Assembly (NCBI GenBank): GCA_946811695.1
Contig: OX328125.1
Span: 109,332,373-109,396,372 of the forward strand
Reading direction: 5' to 3'
Length of the DNA: 64,000 nt
Origin: Gonocerus acuteangulatus
Lineage: Eukaryota; Arthropoda; Insecta; Hemiptera; Coreidae
Below, in pieces: positions 36,870-46,915 of this stretch. A model generated the notes under the pieces. The model searched no databases. It was given only the letters and a program-made list of their open reading frames with translations, and was not told the DNA's origin. Within the stretch, counting starts at the first letter, position 1. Every line of letters starts with the position of its first letter. Made by a program: the position numbers and the translations under genes.

Positions 36870-37846
36870 GACCTTGGCAGGGAGTGTACACCCGTTAGCA
36901 ACCAGAGCCATCAGGACTAATAGTACTAGACATATGAACAACTTTGTCCACGTTGCTACTAACCCCAGCTGGTCTCCAACTTGAAGCCTCCCAACCCTGC
37001 TGATATTCCCAGACTGCACGTCTCCATCCCTGCGAATCCTGGTCTCGAATCGAACCCACTACTCTTGGCAGGGAGTGCATACGCCTTAGCACTCATGGCC
37101 TCCGGGACTCCTCCTTTACTAATAGCACGAGACATATGAACAACATTGTCCACGTTGTTACTAACCCCAGCTGGTCTCCTACTTGAAGCCTCCCAACCCT
37201 GCTGATATTCCCAGACTTCAGGTCTCCATCCTTGCAAATCCTTGTCTAGAATCAAACCCACGACCCTTGGCAGGGAGTGTACACCCCTGAGCACCCAGAG
37301 CCATCAGGTCTCCTCCTTTACTAATAGTACTAGACATATGAACAACATTGTCCACGTTGCTGCTAACCCAGCTGGTCTCCCCCTTGAAGCCTCCCAACCC
37401 TGCTGATATTCCCAGACTTCAGGTCTCCATCCCTGCAAATCCTTGTCTAGAATCAAACCCACGACCCTTGGCAGGGAGTGTACACCCCTGAGCACCCAGA
37501 GCCATCAGGACTCCTCCTTTACTAATAGTACTAGACATATGAACAACATTGTCCACGTTGCTACTAACCCCAGCTGGTCTCCTACTTGAAGCCTGCCAAC
37601 CCTGCTGATATTCCCAGACAGCAGGTCTCCTGCAAATCCTTGTCTAGAATCAAACCCACGACCCTTGGCAGGGAGTGCATACGCCTTAGCATTCACGGCC
37701 ACCGGGATTCCTCCTTTACTAACCCCACTAGATATATGAACAACATTGTCCACGTTGCTACTAACCCCAGCTGGTCACCCCCTTGAAGCCTCCCAACCCT
37801 GCTGATATTCCCAGACTGCAGGTCTCCTGCAAATCCTTGTCTAGAA
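36870..37846 (-). repeat. Tandem array of ~200-bp units, each with a tRNA-like promoter
   Basis: TTGGCA of each unit falls at 36874, 37065, 37267, 37468 and 37665 (spacings 191, 202, 201, 197), so nearly five units. On the minus strand each unit carries an A-box-like GGCCGTGAATGCTAAGGCG (best in the units at 37090 and 37700) and a B-box GGGTCGTGGGTTTGATTC. This is the head of SINE-beta, followed by CCAGCTGGGGTTAGTA-type spacer. Two head subtypes alternate (CTAAGGCGTATGC versus CTCAGGGGTGTAC). Open frames of 60-110 codons are by-products. Confidence 0.88.
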
Positions 37847-38234
37847 TGGGCTATTTCGACGAGTCTGCAGTTAAAAAACTCATTTTCCCGCTTTACGCCG
37901 CCTTCATTGCCTCACTTTATGCTCTTCTTACTTCACGTTCTCCTTAAGGCTCCAGCCTCGTCTCCTTGAAATAAATCAAGACAAGGTTTACCTGTTCGTG
38001 AAGTTATCAATGATGGAGAGGACCTAATTATATCTCGCCAGGAGATGTCTACCTTCGAAACAAAACAAAAAAAAAATATTATCACTTAATTTTCTAAATA
38101 TTTGAATTTTAACGTCCATGATTATTAACTACGAATAATTTTCTTTTAATAATTTTCTAAATATTAAAAATCTGTGTTAATTTAATGTCAATTTTTATTT
38201 TTTAATGAATTTTCGAGTATTTTTTCATCAGTGA

Positions 38235-38374
38235 TATTTCTCTTCTACTCCTTCCTGCGATATTTTGCTAGATTTCTCTCCATAAAAGCCTGACGAAGCT
38301 GGAGAAGAAGCCAGCGAAATATCGCGGGAAGAAGTAGAAAAGGATTATTACCGCTGGAGAATGAAGCCGTTCCA

Positions 38375-38377
<3 letters not shown>
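38235..38377 (+). repeat. Penelope-like 3' end, foldback, next to (TA)n
   Basis: The end TACCGCTGGAGAATGAAGCC, GTTCCAT matches the tail of the intact Penelope-like element near 61955-61980. An imperfect inverted copy of its hammerhead region (CTTCTACTCCTTCCTGCGAT and ATTTTGCTAG) sits directly upstream at 38239-38280. (TA)n begins at the final base. Confidence 0.7.
38290..38323 (+). ncRNA. Hammerhead-ribozyme-like motif
   Basis: CTGACGA core, one extra A, stem II GCTGG/CCAGC closing an 8-base loop, GAAA, then the minimal stem III A-TA-T and C17 as predicted cleavage site. Stem I pairs only GC/GC next to the core. Consistent with hammerheads reported from Penelope-like elements, apart from the extra A. 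Activity untested. Confidence 0.6.

Positions 38378-38438
<61 letters not shown>
38378..38438. repeat. (TA)n tract
   Basis: 61 bp of TA between the Penelope-like tail and a RepA fragment (GTCTGTTCACTGG). Confidence 0.97.
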
Positions 38439-38439
<1 letters not shown>

Positions 38440-38441
<2 letters not shown>

Positions 38442-38660
38442 CTGTTCACTGGGGCCGTTTTCGATGGGGCGATGCCAATCGGAGAAATAAGTGTTTAAAA
38501 CTTCGATATTTTTTCTTTTTTTCTTTCTTACGGATCATCAACATCTTAGGCCATTAGCGCCGATAGTGTTAGTTATTGTTCTTTTGAATTTGGTCTCTGT
38601 TTAACTCACTTTTTAATCGTTTTTTTTTCTTCTTTAAATTGCATTTAACATAAAATGATA
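38440..38660 (-). repeat. RepA and SINE-gamma fragments
   Basis: RepA core (GATGGGGCGATGCCAATCGG) is interrupted by TTAGGCCATTAGCGCCGATA, the 3' body of SINE-gamma, and then continues with AATTGCATTTAACA. Confidence 0.5.
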
Positions 38661-38686
38661 AAATGTCTATTTTAGTAAAAAAGTCC

Positions 38687-39942
38687 GAATTGCAGGAACT
38701 GCGTCATCTTAGCGCGGTTACGTACATCTCGAAAAATGGAAGGCTCTATTCCAAACAACCGAAAATTCGTTGTCATTTTAAGTTCCTTGTTTTACTAGCA
38801 AATTCGTTTCACTGTAATAATCATCTGTAAATATGTGCTTCATGGCAAATAAAAGTTCATTCTCTCGTGGGTTAAATCTTTCTATAAAATAATAAATAAT
38901 GAAAACTTCAGTTGTAGCAGGAGGAAGGTTATATAGGTAGGAGAATTCAAAACAAACCTATGTACACGCCATCATGGTTAGCAACAGCCATCTTGATTTC
39001 CACAGCTATTCCAAACGTGTTACCTATAACTTTCACCGTTTCTTAGCTTATTTTACTACAATACTAATTTTACTGATAAATGCAATTTAAAACAAAAAAA
39101 CAACCAATTAAAAAGTGAGATAAACAAATAGAAAAACCCTTTCAAAGCAACAAAACAAACCCTTTTTAAGTTTTAAGCGCTTATATCTCTGATTGACGTT
39201 GTCCCATCGAATAATGCTTCAGAACCTTTTTTGTAGAGAATTTAGTAAGCATTCGAATGGTCACCTTCCACCTACCACGATTTCCCAACCGTTATCGAGA
39301 TATTTACGAAAAATGTATGAAGATCCGAAAACTTTTCATGTCTATTAATAAAATAATTTTTTTCTCATACTTCCTTAACTCCAAATATAACCAAAATTGA
39401 AACATCTTAGTTGGGATTAATTTCCAATGTGTAGAAAATATTTCAATTGAATCCCGCGATTCCAAGTACCCACAAAAAAATAATGACTTACAAAAACATT
39501 GATTCCACTTTTCTCAGAAACAGTTAAAGATATCGCATTAAAAAGGGTTCCATTCGTTTTCTTATGTTAAGAAACCTATAAAACAAGTACCTGCAAGCAT
39601 ATGAACTGAAGAACGTAAGCGTTACGATTTTTTTGCGCGAATTTTGCCCCAAACTGTATCTTATAGTGGGCGGATTCTGCTGGTTAACGATGTTGACCTT
39701 TTAAATTAGAAGACAGATTTTTGTACCAAATTTCGTCAAAATCGGGCCATTTTTGAGCTTGCTAGGGAGCGAACAGACAAGCATATATAAATATATATAT
39801 ATAAATTTTACCCACCTATATTTTCGTGATCTATAGGGTCTGAAACGTGAAAGTTTCTAGTCGGCACTTCTGGATTGTGTCGTGAGGTCAACCTCATAAG
39901 CGGGTTCTCCCTATGGAGGTAGGGCGTAACCGCGCTAAAATG
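38687..39942 (+). repeat. RepA, near-complete copy
   Basis: Best view of the family. Left end AGTCCGAATTGCAGGAACTG, then TTAGCGCGGTT. It passes through the CCCATCGAATAATGCTTCAG block, the GAGATATTTACG block, CATATGAAC, TGGGCGGATTCTGCTGG and AATTTCGTCAAAATCGGGCC. A short (TA)n (39783-39803) follows, then the end TAACCGCGCTAAAA. About 1.26 kb, no coding capacity. TTAGCGCGGTT and AACCGCGCTAA near the two ends are inverted. Confidence 0.8.
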
Positions 39943-39944
39943 GT

Positions 39945-40449
39945 AAGAATATGAGTGTTTTACTACGGTGAACGTTGAGAAGGCAAGTGGAGTCATTTAT
40001 GCTTAAAATGCTATCAGTTTCCTATTGTGACCAGTTAAATCTTTCTCTTGAGATTTTATTTTACTTATTCTTCAAGAAAGATTAAAACCTACCAATAACT
40101 GGTTCTATTCAATTGAAAGTCCCTAAAACCATAGAATCATATTATACAAATATATTCTCCATTAGTTTTGTACATTGTTGTGTATTTTAATTATAAAAAT
40201 CCCTCCGCTCTCTTATCTGCGGAATGCAAGTACATCGGGCCTTCATTGTGAAACAGCAATATATTCTAGAGCTTAGGTTTATCAGCTGATATTGCAGTTG
40301 TAATGTTTACCTTGTTTTTTTTATAACTTTCCATAAATGTTATCGCATGAAACATTTCTTGGAACTCTTCATTATTACTTCATTTCAAGAAGAATAAAGT
40401 GTTATAAGCCTCACAGGATAATCTATATATGTATATATATATACGTGTA
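39945..40449. other. Nothing recognised
   Basis: AT-rich spacer between a RepA copy and a truncated SINE-alpha. Confidence 0.4.
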
Positions 40450-40671
40450 TAGGCCTCCCTGACCGTCTCTAGGCCAACCCAGCCTTTAATTAATTTATTA
40501 ATGGGTGCCTTGGTGCTAATGACTATAGCTGTCGAAGCAGCAAGGGGGAAATCAGGCGGCCGGAGCATAGTACTGACCACACTATTTCCCTAGTGTGCCG
40601 TATGGCCATGAATCAGATACCTCTACAGTATCTGCCCCTCAGGGCCCTCGTGGTCTGTTACGGGACAGATT
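40450..40671 (+). mobile_element. SINE-alpha, 5'-truncated
   Basis: Starts inside the body (CCGTCTCTAGGCC) and matches 44282-44510: TTTAATTAATTTATTAATGG, GGCGGCCGGAGCATAGTA and ATACCTCTACAGTATCTGCC. The tRNA head is missing. It ends at a (TA)n tract instead of T-rich sequence. Confidence 0.85.
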
Positions 40672-40673
40672 TA

Positions 40674-40722
40674 TATATGTATATATATATATATATATAT
40701 ATACATATATATACATATATAT
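40674..40722. repeat. (TA)n tract
   Basis: Interrupted TA tract (with ACATATATACA) between SINE-alpha and RepD. Confidence 0.9.
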
Positions 40723-40723
40723 A

Positions 40724-40920
40724 AATTCAGTTGTTTGTCTGTCTGTCTATTTGTTCCGTATACAAATCCACACCGTTCGACCGATTTTGACCAAACTTAG
40801 CACATAGGTATGTCTTGATCTGGGGAGTGTCATTGACTAGGTCAAAATCGCCAAGGACTCACAGTTCAGAGTCAAGGTCACATTCTATGAAACTACATGC
40901 AAACCCTTTATCTTATTGAA
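40724..40920 (+). repeat. RepD copy
   Basis: TTGTTTGTCTGTCTGTC, then ATCCACACCGTTCGACCGAT and TTTTGACCAAACTTAGCACA. It matches 45216-45365 and, in both cases, starts exactly at the end of a (TA)n tract. Confidence 0.7.
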
Positions 40921-41490
40921 TTCTTGGCTCCATATTGAAAAATTATTAAAAATAATTCTGAAAGTTCTTCTGTAATTTGCTTAAACTTCATTGAATTAAT
41001 ATGAAGTAAAATAAATGTCTAACCATTATTTGTTTCGGCAGAGATTTCTGCCATTTTCCTGTAGGTTTTGACCTTTTGAAAAAGTATCCAGTTCCAATTA
41101 ATAGGAATTCTATCTAATTATCAACATTTAGAAGAGTTATAACAGCTCCAATTTCCAGAAATTCTTTCCAATTAACAAATTACGTAAGTGTTTAATTTCT
41201 TAAATGTTTAGATGGAAGGGCCTTTATAATGGCGAAGGATAGGGAGCGAAACATTCAAGATGTCAGGGAATGTTTCGTTTTAATTGGTACAGAAGTTCTG
41301 CAAGTTTGTTTCATTATATTATGTACAAGACATGATGGAGGATGGGATTCATTAGAACAGAAAGGAGTTTTGTATTTGGCGGGATTCAGGGAACTCAGAA
41401 ACTCACAAAATAAATAGTGGTATGACACTATGTAATGTGGCAAGAGTTGATCAGCTTGGTCTTACCAATATAATTATTGTCATTAAAAGG
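40921..41490. other. Nothing recognised
   Basis: An open frame at 41229-41417 has no recognisable family and no splice or promoter support. Confidence 0.35.
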
Positions 41491-41500
41491 GCAAGAATTA

Positions 41501-43320
41501 AAGTCCGACTCGCAGGAACTGCACCATCTTATCGCTGTTCATATCTTTAGTGGTATTAGTAAAGAAATAGTAGCAGTGATTGGTGGGGTTTGATCTTTCT
41601 TCTTGAAAATGGATTTAAGGTTCCACAACAGGAAACTGAGAGTATCCACCTTCTCAACGTTCGCTCTTGGAAACACTGTTTCACATTTTCTTGCCTTGTT
41701 TTAGTAAAATACTCATTATAATGTTAATTGCAATTAAAATAAGTAAACAAAGCATTAAAACGTTAGGAAAACAGATACATAAACCCGTTCAAAAGAGAAA
41801 AACTAAGAATTTCGACGTCTCAAGACCTTATTTCCCCTATTGACATCACCTAATCGAAGATTCCATCAGGACGTTTTTTGTAGAGGATTTAGTAAGATTT
41901 CGAATGGCCACCTTCCGCTTACACGAATGTACAACCGTTTTCGAAATACGAGGTGTGGCAAAAAAGTAATGAGACTGATTTTATTAACAAAGTTTTTATT
42001 TTTTTCAAACACCAATTGTTTCGTACTTGTGGTACTTTATCGTGATATAAGCTCCACAATCATGAAGAGTGGGATAGGCTTAACCCTTGGAGCCTGGACC
42101 CCGGGAGTAGCCTGAGAAAGCAGTTGCCGGCCAGGCTCTACCAGACAAGTACCATTGTGCCGCTGCCTAGTTTTGCGGAACCACCCCTGGCTATCTTCGG
42201 ACCAAAAAACTATCAGAGCTTGGAGGTTACGGTAAGTACACACGAATGCGTACCCCCTCCGCCCTTTTATTTATATTTTTACCATTCACTTATACAGAGA
42301 TTGGCTCCATATTTTGTTTCCTTTATTATGCCTGAGCCGAACACTGTAACATTAAAGTTATCCCCTTGAAAGCAACGTTAAAAGTCTTTAACCGTTATGG
42401 TCTTCAGCACGTCCGTTACAGTATTTTGGATGATTTCAAAATGCCCTCTAAAGGCCTTTGTGGACACTTATCAGTTTAGGAAGAAGGAAGAAGTCACAGG
42501 GACTGAGGTCAAGGAATTTAGGGGGTTGAGGAACTACACGAATGCCTTTTGAGGTCAAAAAATCTGTTATGGGGAGGACGGTGTGACATGGGGCGTTGTC
42601 ATGATGAAGCAACCCATTCCTCTCCAATGTCTAGTCTACATTCGTATTGTTAAACTTCGGTCTGATCTCACAAGAGTTTAAGGCTAAAGATACACACAGC
42701 GGTTACGGCCGAGTCTGTGGAATTGGCCTGCGTATTGAAGCCATGAAGCCACACACCGCGGTCCAAGCAGACTCGTCCCTCTTGTGCCGTGTCCCATGAC
42801 TCGTCCGATTTCTTGTCGGTTTTCGAAGTTGAAGGCCTCCCTGAACGTCGTTCATCTTCAACATTTTCTCTGACTTCCAAAAATGCATTTTGCCGTACAA
42901 AAAATGTGAGCTTGGCATAAAGAATGCTCCCATAGGCCTGTTTTAACTTTTCAAACATCACACAGCCGATTCTCCAAGCGTAACACCAAATTTCATAGCA
43001 CAACGTTTCTACAAATTCCGGTAATCAATTTGGCGTGACGCACAACTTCACGAATCGCAATCTCAAAAATCACATAGTTAACGGACATAGTAGAATCTCG
43101 AATTGAGCTATGGGAAGGTATTGATACACATGCTCTTTAAGAGACAACATCGTAGGGTTGCCAGAACGCTTCCAGCATCGCCAGACTCATTACATGTCTG
43201 ACACGCCTCGTAGTTTAGAAAATATACGAAAATCCTAAAACGTTTCATGCCTGTTAATGAAATTTTTTATTTCTCCACACGGAACTTCCTATGGAGGGAG
43301 GGACGAACCGGTTGCAAAAT
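41501..43320 (+). repeat. RepA copy interrupted by a mariner
   Basis: Left end AGTCCGACTCGCAGGAACTG at 41502; TTGGTGGGGTTTGATC follows. The GTTTTCGAAATA block is split at 41948 and resumes at 43211 with GAAAATATACGAAAATCC. The terminal CTTCCTATGGAGGGAGGGA is near 43290. Confidence 0.75.
41949..43210 (-). mobile_element. mariner element, second copy, decayed
   Basis: Ends CGAGGTGTGGCAAAAAAGTA (left) and, inverted, CGAGGCGTGTCAGACATGTA (right) with AATGAG following both. TA duplications lie at 41947-41948 and 43211-43212. 1,262 bp. The minus strand keeps pieces of transposase: MFEKLKQAYG, SGRPSTSKTD, then HHDNAPCHT (second catalytic Asp) and PKFLDLSPCDFFLLPK (third Asp). The first catalytic segment is largely deleted and several stops are present, so it is non-functional. 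It belongs to a different mariner lineage from 27617 by its termini and transposase wording. Confidence 0.88.
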
Positions 43321-44157
43321 TATAGTTCGGATTTTGTAGCCTAGGACTGTATAAGGCCTGTTTACATTGTACAAACCACGATAAATGAATGTTTGTTACC
43401 CCTATGAGAAAAGGTTGATCGCCACTAGTCTAGGAGGAATAGCAGCAATAAATACCTCACAACCCTAGAAATAGTTAAGAGAATTTTCATCTATGATTTT
43501 CTATTTCTAAAATAAACTATCTCCCATTCACCGGCTGTTTCCCGCAGACTTCGGTATTCTGCAGGTAAAATGTTAGCTTTGAGGAAGTTGAAGTCAAAAC
43601 TAGCTGCGGTTGGTATGCTTGTTTTTACTACAAGAAATACAACACTGCAATTAGATGATTTGGATTTATCTTGAATAATTGATTCTTCTCTCCTAGAAAT
43701 TACAGCAATTCGTAGTTAATAATAAATGGACGTTGAAATTTAAATAATAAAAATTACAGCATAGATCACACTGTTAAACCAGTCGGTTTCTCGGAAAATT
43801 GTGTAATTTTGGACTGTTTCCTTATTCTATTAGTACAATTTGGGAAAGTGAACGTATTTACAAAAAAAAAAAAAAAAAAAAAAAGGTTATGTTAATGGGG
43901 ATGGTTTTTTTCACATTAAAAAAAAAAAAAAAATTAATCGCAACTTTAAATAGGATATTCTCAGTGAGTGAATGCTGGAATAGAGGCTCAGCAAAGGGAA
44001 AATATGGCTTAAAAAGTGTTGATTTGGTTTCATTATATAAGTTCATCACTATTTTATTTACTTTTTTGAATTCATGTGGTGTAGGTCAAAAAAATGTACC
44101 TTCTTTTTCTTTTGTACTAATTTATTAGCTGTTTTATACGTTGTTAAATTCTCTTAC
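43321..44157. other. Nothing recognised apart from A-runs and a SINE-beta tail
   Basis: TAATAAATGGACGTTGAAAT near 43721 is a SINE-beta tail remnant. Two poly(A) runs occur at 43861-43884 and 43918-43932. Confidence 0.45.
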
Positions 44158-44515
44158 GGGGACGAGGTTAGCTCAGTGGTAGAGCACTCGACTAATGAAC
44201 TGGAGGACCAGGTTCAAAACCCGAGCGCGCACTAAAGATTTTTTCTTCTAGTGCTGCCGTTCGAGGGTTGGATTTGGGGTCCCAGATCGTCCCTAGGCTT
44301 TCACCCAGCCTTTAATTAATAATGAGTACCTTGGGTGCTAATGACTCTAGCAGTTGAAGCAGCCAAGGGGAAAATCAGGCGGCCGGAGCATAGTGTTGAC
44401 CATACTATCTCCCTCGTGTGCCGTATGGTCAAGAATCAGATACCTCTACAGTATCTGCACCTCTGGGCCCTTGTGGCGTGTTACGGGACTGATTTTTTTT
44501 TTTTTTTTTTAAATT
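44158..44515 (+). mobile_element. SINE-alpha, full-length (tRNA-derived SINE)
   Basis: The head GAGGTTAGCTCAGTGGTAGA, GCACTCGACT contains box A (TAGCTCAGTGGTAGAGC); box B is GGTTCAAAACCCG at 44211. The body is as in 40450-40671 and 56428-56618. The end is ACGGGACTGATTTTTT. The head resembles a type I tRNA, but the anticodon arm is distorted, so a functional tRNA is unlikely. Confidence 0.9.
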
Positions 44516-44523
44516 ATCTTACA

Positions 44524-44526
<3 letters not shown>

Positions 44527-44577
<51 letters not shown>
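44527..44577. repeat. (TA)n tract
   Basis: 51 bp of TA a few bases beyond the SINE-alpha end, comparable to the placement at 40674. Confidence 0.95.
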
Positions 44578-44579
<2 letters not shown>

Positions 44580-44589
44580 AGAACCGAGA

Positions 44590-45120
44590 TAAGATAGATT
44601 TAGGTTAGGATGAAGGCCTTTAGATCTAGGCACTCCTGCAAATGTCGAGAGGAAAAGGAAGAGCCAATAGAAACTAAGGTTTTTAGTGACGTCATTGAGA
44701 CTATAAGAAGCCTGGAATACAGCGAGGTTATAAAATTAAAAGGAGTGTTCTGTCTTGTCTAGAGTTCGTCCATTGGATCGTGACGTCGGGGATTTTATCC
44801 TATAATGACTAATTATGGAAGTAATTAAATGAATTAATGAACAGCCAATTACTGGGGAGTAATCTTGAGTAAACATGCAATTTGTGAGATCGCCATCGAG
44901 GTCAGAGCATCCAAGGAGGATGTTTAATCTAACTACTCCATACTGCTTGATGACTACTTCTGACGTAGGCGATGACGTCATATATGCCTCCAATTTCCCG
45001 GAATCGAATTTATTGGAATTTATTTCTCCTTGCATTTTTATTCTTCTGCTGGTAATCATAGTATTAGCACATCCCGAAGGTTTCGATCCTAACTACAAGA
45101 TACTGAAAATGATCATTGTT
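44590..45120. other. Nothing recognised
   Basis: Modestly GC-richer DNA with open stretches on both strands (44736-45059 minus, 44875-45059 plus) but no recognisable domain. Confidence 0.35.
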
Positions 45121-45130
45121 AACATCTATA

Positions 45131-45143
45131 TGCACACACACAC

Positions 45144-45187
<44 letters not shown>

Positions 45188-45212
45188 TATATATAATATA
45201 TATATATATATA
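45131..45212. repeat. (CA)n then (TA)n tract
   Basis: ACACACACACAC followed by about 64 bp of TA. RepD begins directly after it. Confidence 0.95.
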
Positions 45213-45215
45213 AAA

Positions 45216-45365
45216 TTCAGCTGTTTGTTCCTAATACTAATCCACACCATATGACTGACTTTGACCAAATTTGACACACATTAGGTCTTGATCCAGGGAG
45301 AATCATAGGCTAGGTCAAAATTGTCTAGGGCTCACAGTTCGGAGGTCAAGGGTTCGAAACTGTGA
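45216..45365 (+). repeat. RepD copy
   Basis: AATTCAGCTGTTTGTTC, AATCCACACCATATGAC and GACCAAATTTGACACAC match 40724-40860. Confidence 0.7.
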
Positions 45366-45939
45366 ATTCAAACAGTTACAGAAGAATGAATTGTCAGAAA
45401 TCGTCACTTTTGAAAAATCATATATTCACCAAATTGGACGATAACGGAATATCATTCTATCATCTGTGGCATCTTGTTTGACAAGTGATGTCCAAAGCTA
45501 AATATGTTATCCCCTCCACTATGCTTACTCTGTCTGGTCACCGATAAATGCAAGGTTACAAGTCGAGTCGCCTTGTAGGGAGATTTTTTTTTCTATTCTT
45601 TAACATTATTTGCGTTATTTGATTATAATAATACTTTTTTGGTTCCTAATTTATTTATTTTTTGTTCTAACTAAGAGCGAAGTTATTATTTAACTGTTTA
45701 ATGAAACAGGTTTTGTATTCTTTGAATATATATTATCTATATCTACTTATGTATATATGTTACCGGCAAAGTATATAATCAGGCATTCTATAGAATGCCT
45801 ACTGTGCTTTAGGCAAAGTATGAAAGACAGGATTTGTAGCTTGTAGGAGTAACTACCGGCGGTGCGATTACGGATTTATATCCACCGAACATCGAGTCTG
45901 ATGATGTCTAGGTGAATTAGAAGAATGCCTAGGACGACT

Positions 45940-46120
45940 TTTGGGCATACGTGCAATGCGTTTCCGCGCGCAACGCTCGCCCAAGAAAATATCAAAACCC
46001 TAGTCAATCCAACTCGCAGAAATTAATAGAATTTTATTCATTTCTGCGAGTTGGCTTGACTAGGGTTTTGATATCTTCTTGAGCGTAGCGAGCGGAAACG
46101 CATAGCACGTATGCCCAAAA
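45940..46120. mobile_element. Long palindromic MITE (RepB module)
   Basis: TTTTGGGCATACGTGCAATG at the left and its inverted form ending ATGCCCAAAA at the right extend inward through AACCCTAGTCAATCCAACTC to an AATTAATAGAATTTTATTC centre. About 90 bp per arm with few mismatches. It could form a near-perfect hairpin. Fragments recur at 19685, 28914, 29195 and 51830. Confidence 0.85.
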
Positions 46121-46370
46121 GCGACAGCTTACGACAGGTGAGTCTAAATTTCAAATATACTTCTTCATTAGCGATTATTGCGCAAGCGTATGTTTACAAA
46201 TACGCTGTTTACGCAGTCTTTTATAACCTCCATAACAGTGAACTTTAGTGCTTAATAACTTCTTTCCTAGTTGAGAGCAACTTTTTTTTTTTTAACGGAT
46301 TCGTGTTTAGTGCATCAAAATACGTTTTAGTGCAAACTTTGAAGAAAATCGGTGCTGAGGACGCTCTCCT
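46121..46370 (-). repeat. RepB fragment
   Basis: AGTGAACTTTAGTGCTTAATAA, shown here shortened to AGTGAACTTTAGTGCTTAAT, and CGTGTTTAGTGCATCAAAAT match 29310-29400 and, inverted, 27530-27600 and 49905-49985. Confidence 0.65.
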
Positions 46371-46523
46371 TCAGATTTACCTCTCTCTTCATTCCATTTT
46401 ATTTTAGTGATTTGCATTGATTCTGAACACTCAAATTCTAACTGTTGTCATTTCTTTCAAGTATCTAAGTAAAGTGTATGTAGTATACTCAAAACCTTTT
46501 CAATTTTATACAATCCTAAATAA

Positions 46524-46915
46524 GCAACAGGCATTCTATAGAATACCTAGGCATTGTATACATTGCCTAGGCAACAGGCATTCTATAGAATACCTAGGCA
46601 TTGTATACATTGCCTAGGCAACAGGCATTCTATAGAATACCTAGGCATTGTATACATTGCCTAGGCAACAGGCATTCTATAGAATACCTAGGCAATGTAT
46701 ACATTGCCAAATAAGCAACAGGCATTCTATAGAATACCTAGGCATTGTATACATTGCCTAGGCAACAGGCATTCTATAGAATACCTAGGCATTGTATACA
46801 TTCCCTAGGCAACAGGCATTCTATAGAATACCTAGGCAATGTATACAATGCCTAGGCAACAGGCATTCTATAGAATGCCTAGGCATTGTATAGAATGCCT
46901 AGGCAATGTGTGTAA
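46524..46915. repeat. 48-bp palindromic satellite
   Basis: About eight units, each made of two palindromes, GGCATTCTATAGAATACC and GGCATTGTATACATTGCC, joined by TAGGCAACA. The unit length is 48 bp with small variants (CATTCCC, AATAAGC). Because GCCTAGGC is also self-complementary, nearly every base lies in a potential hairpin. Confidence 0.95.

Noticed and set aside
36834..37753. Chain of minus-strand open frames with repeated EVWEYQQGWEAS, possibly a repeat protein
   Set aside because: They are by-products of the tRNA-headed tandem array, with frame changes between units and stop codons in each.
44160..44235. Functional tRNA gene
   Set aside because: A and B boxes are present, but the arms do not fold as a proper cloverleaf and the sequence continues into a repeated SINE body.
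46524..46915. Regular repeats resembling a CRISPR array
   Set aside because: There are no unique spacers, the whole unit repeats, and the context is a eukaryotic genome.
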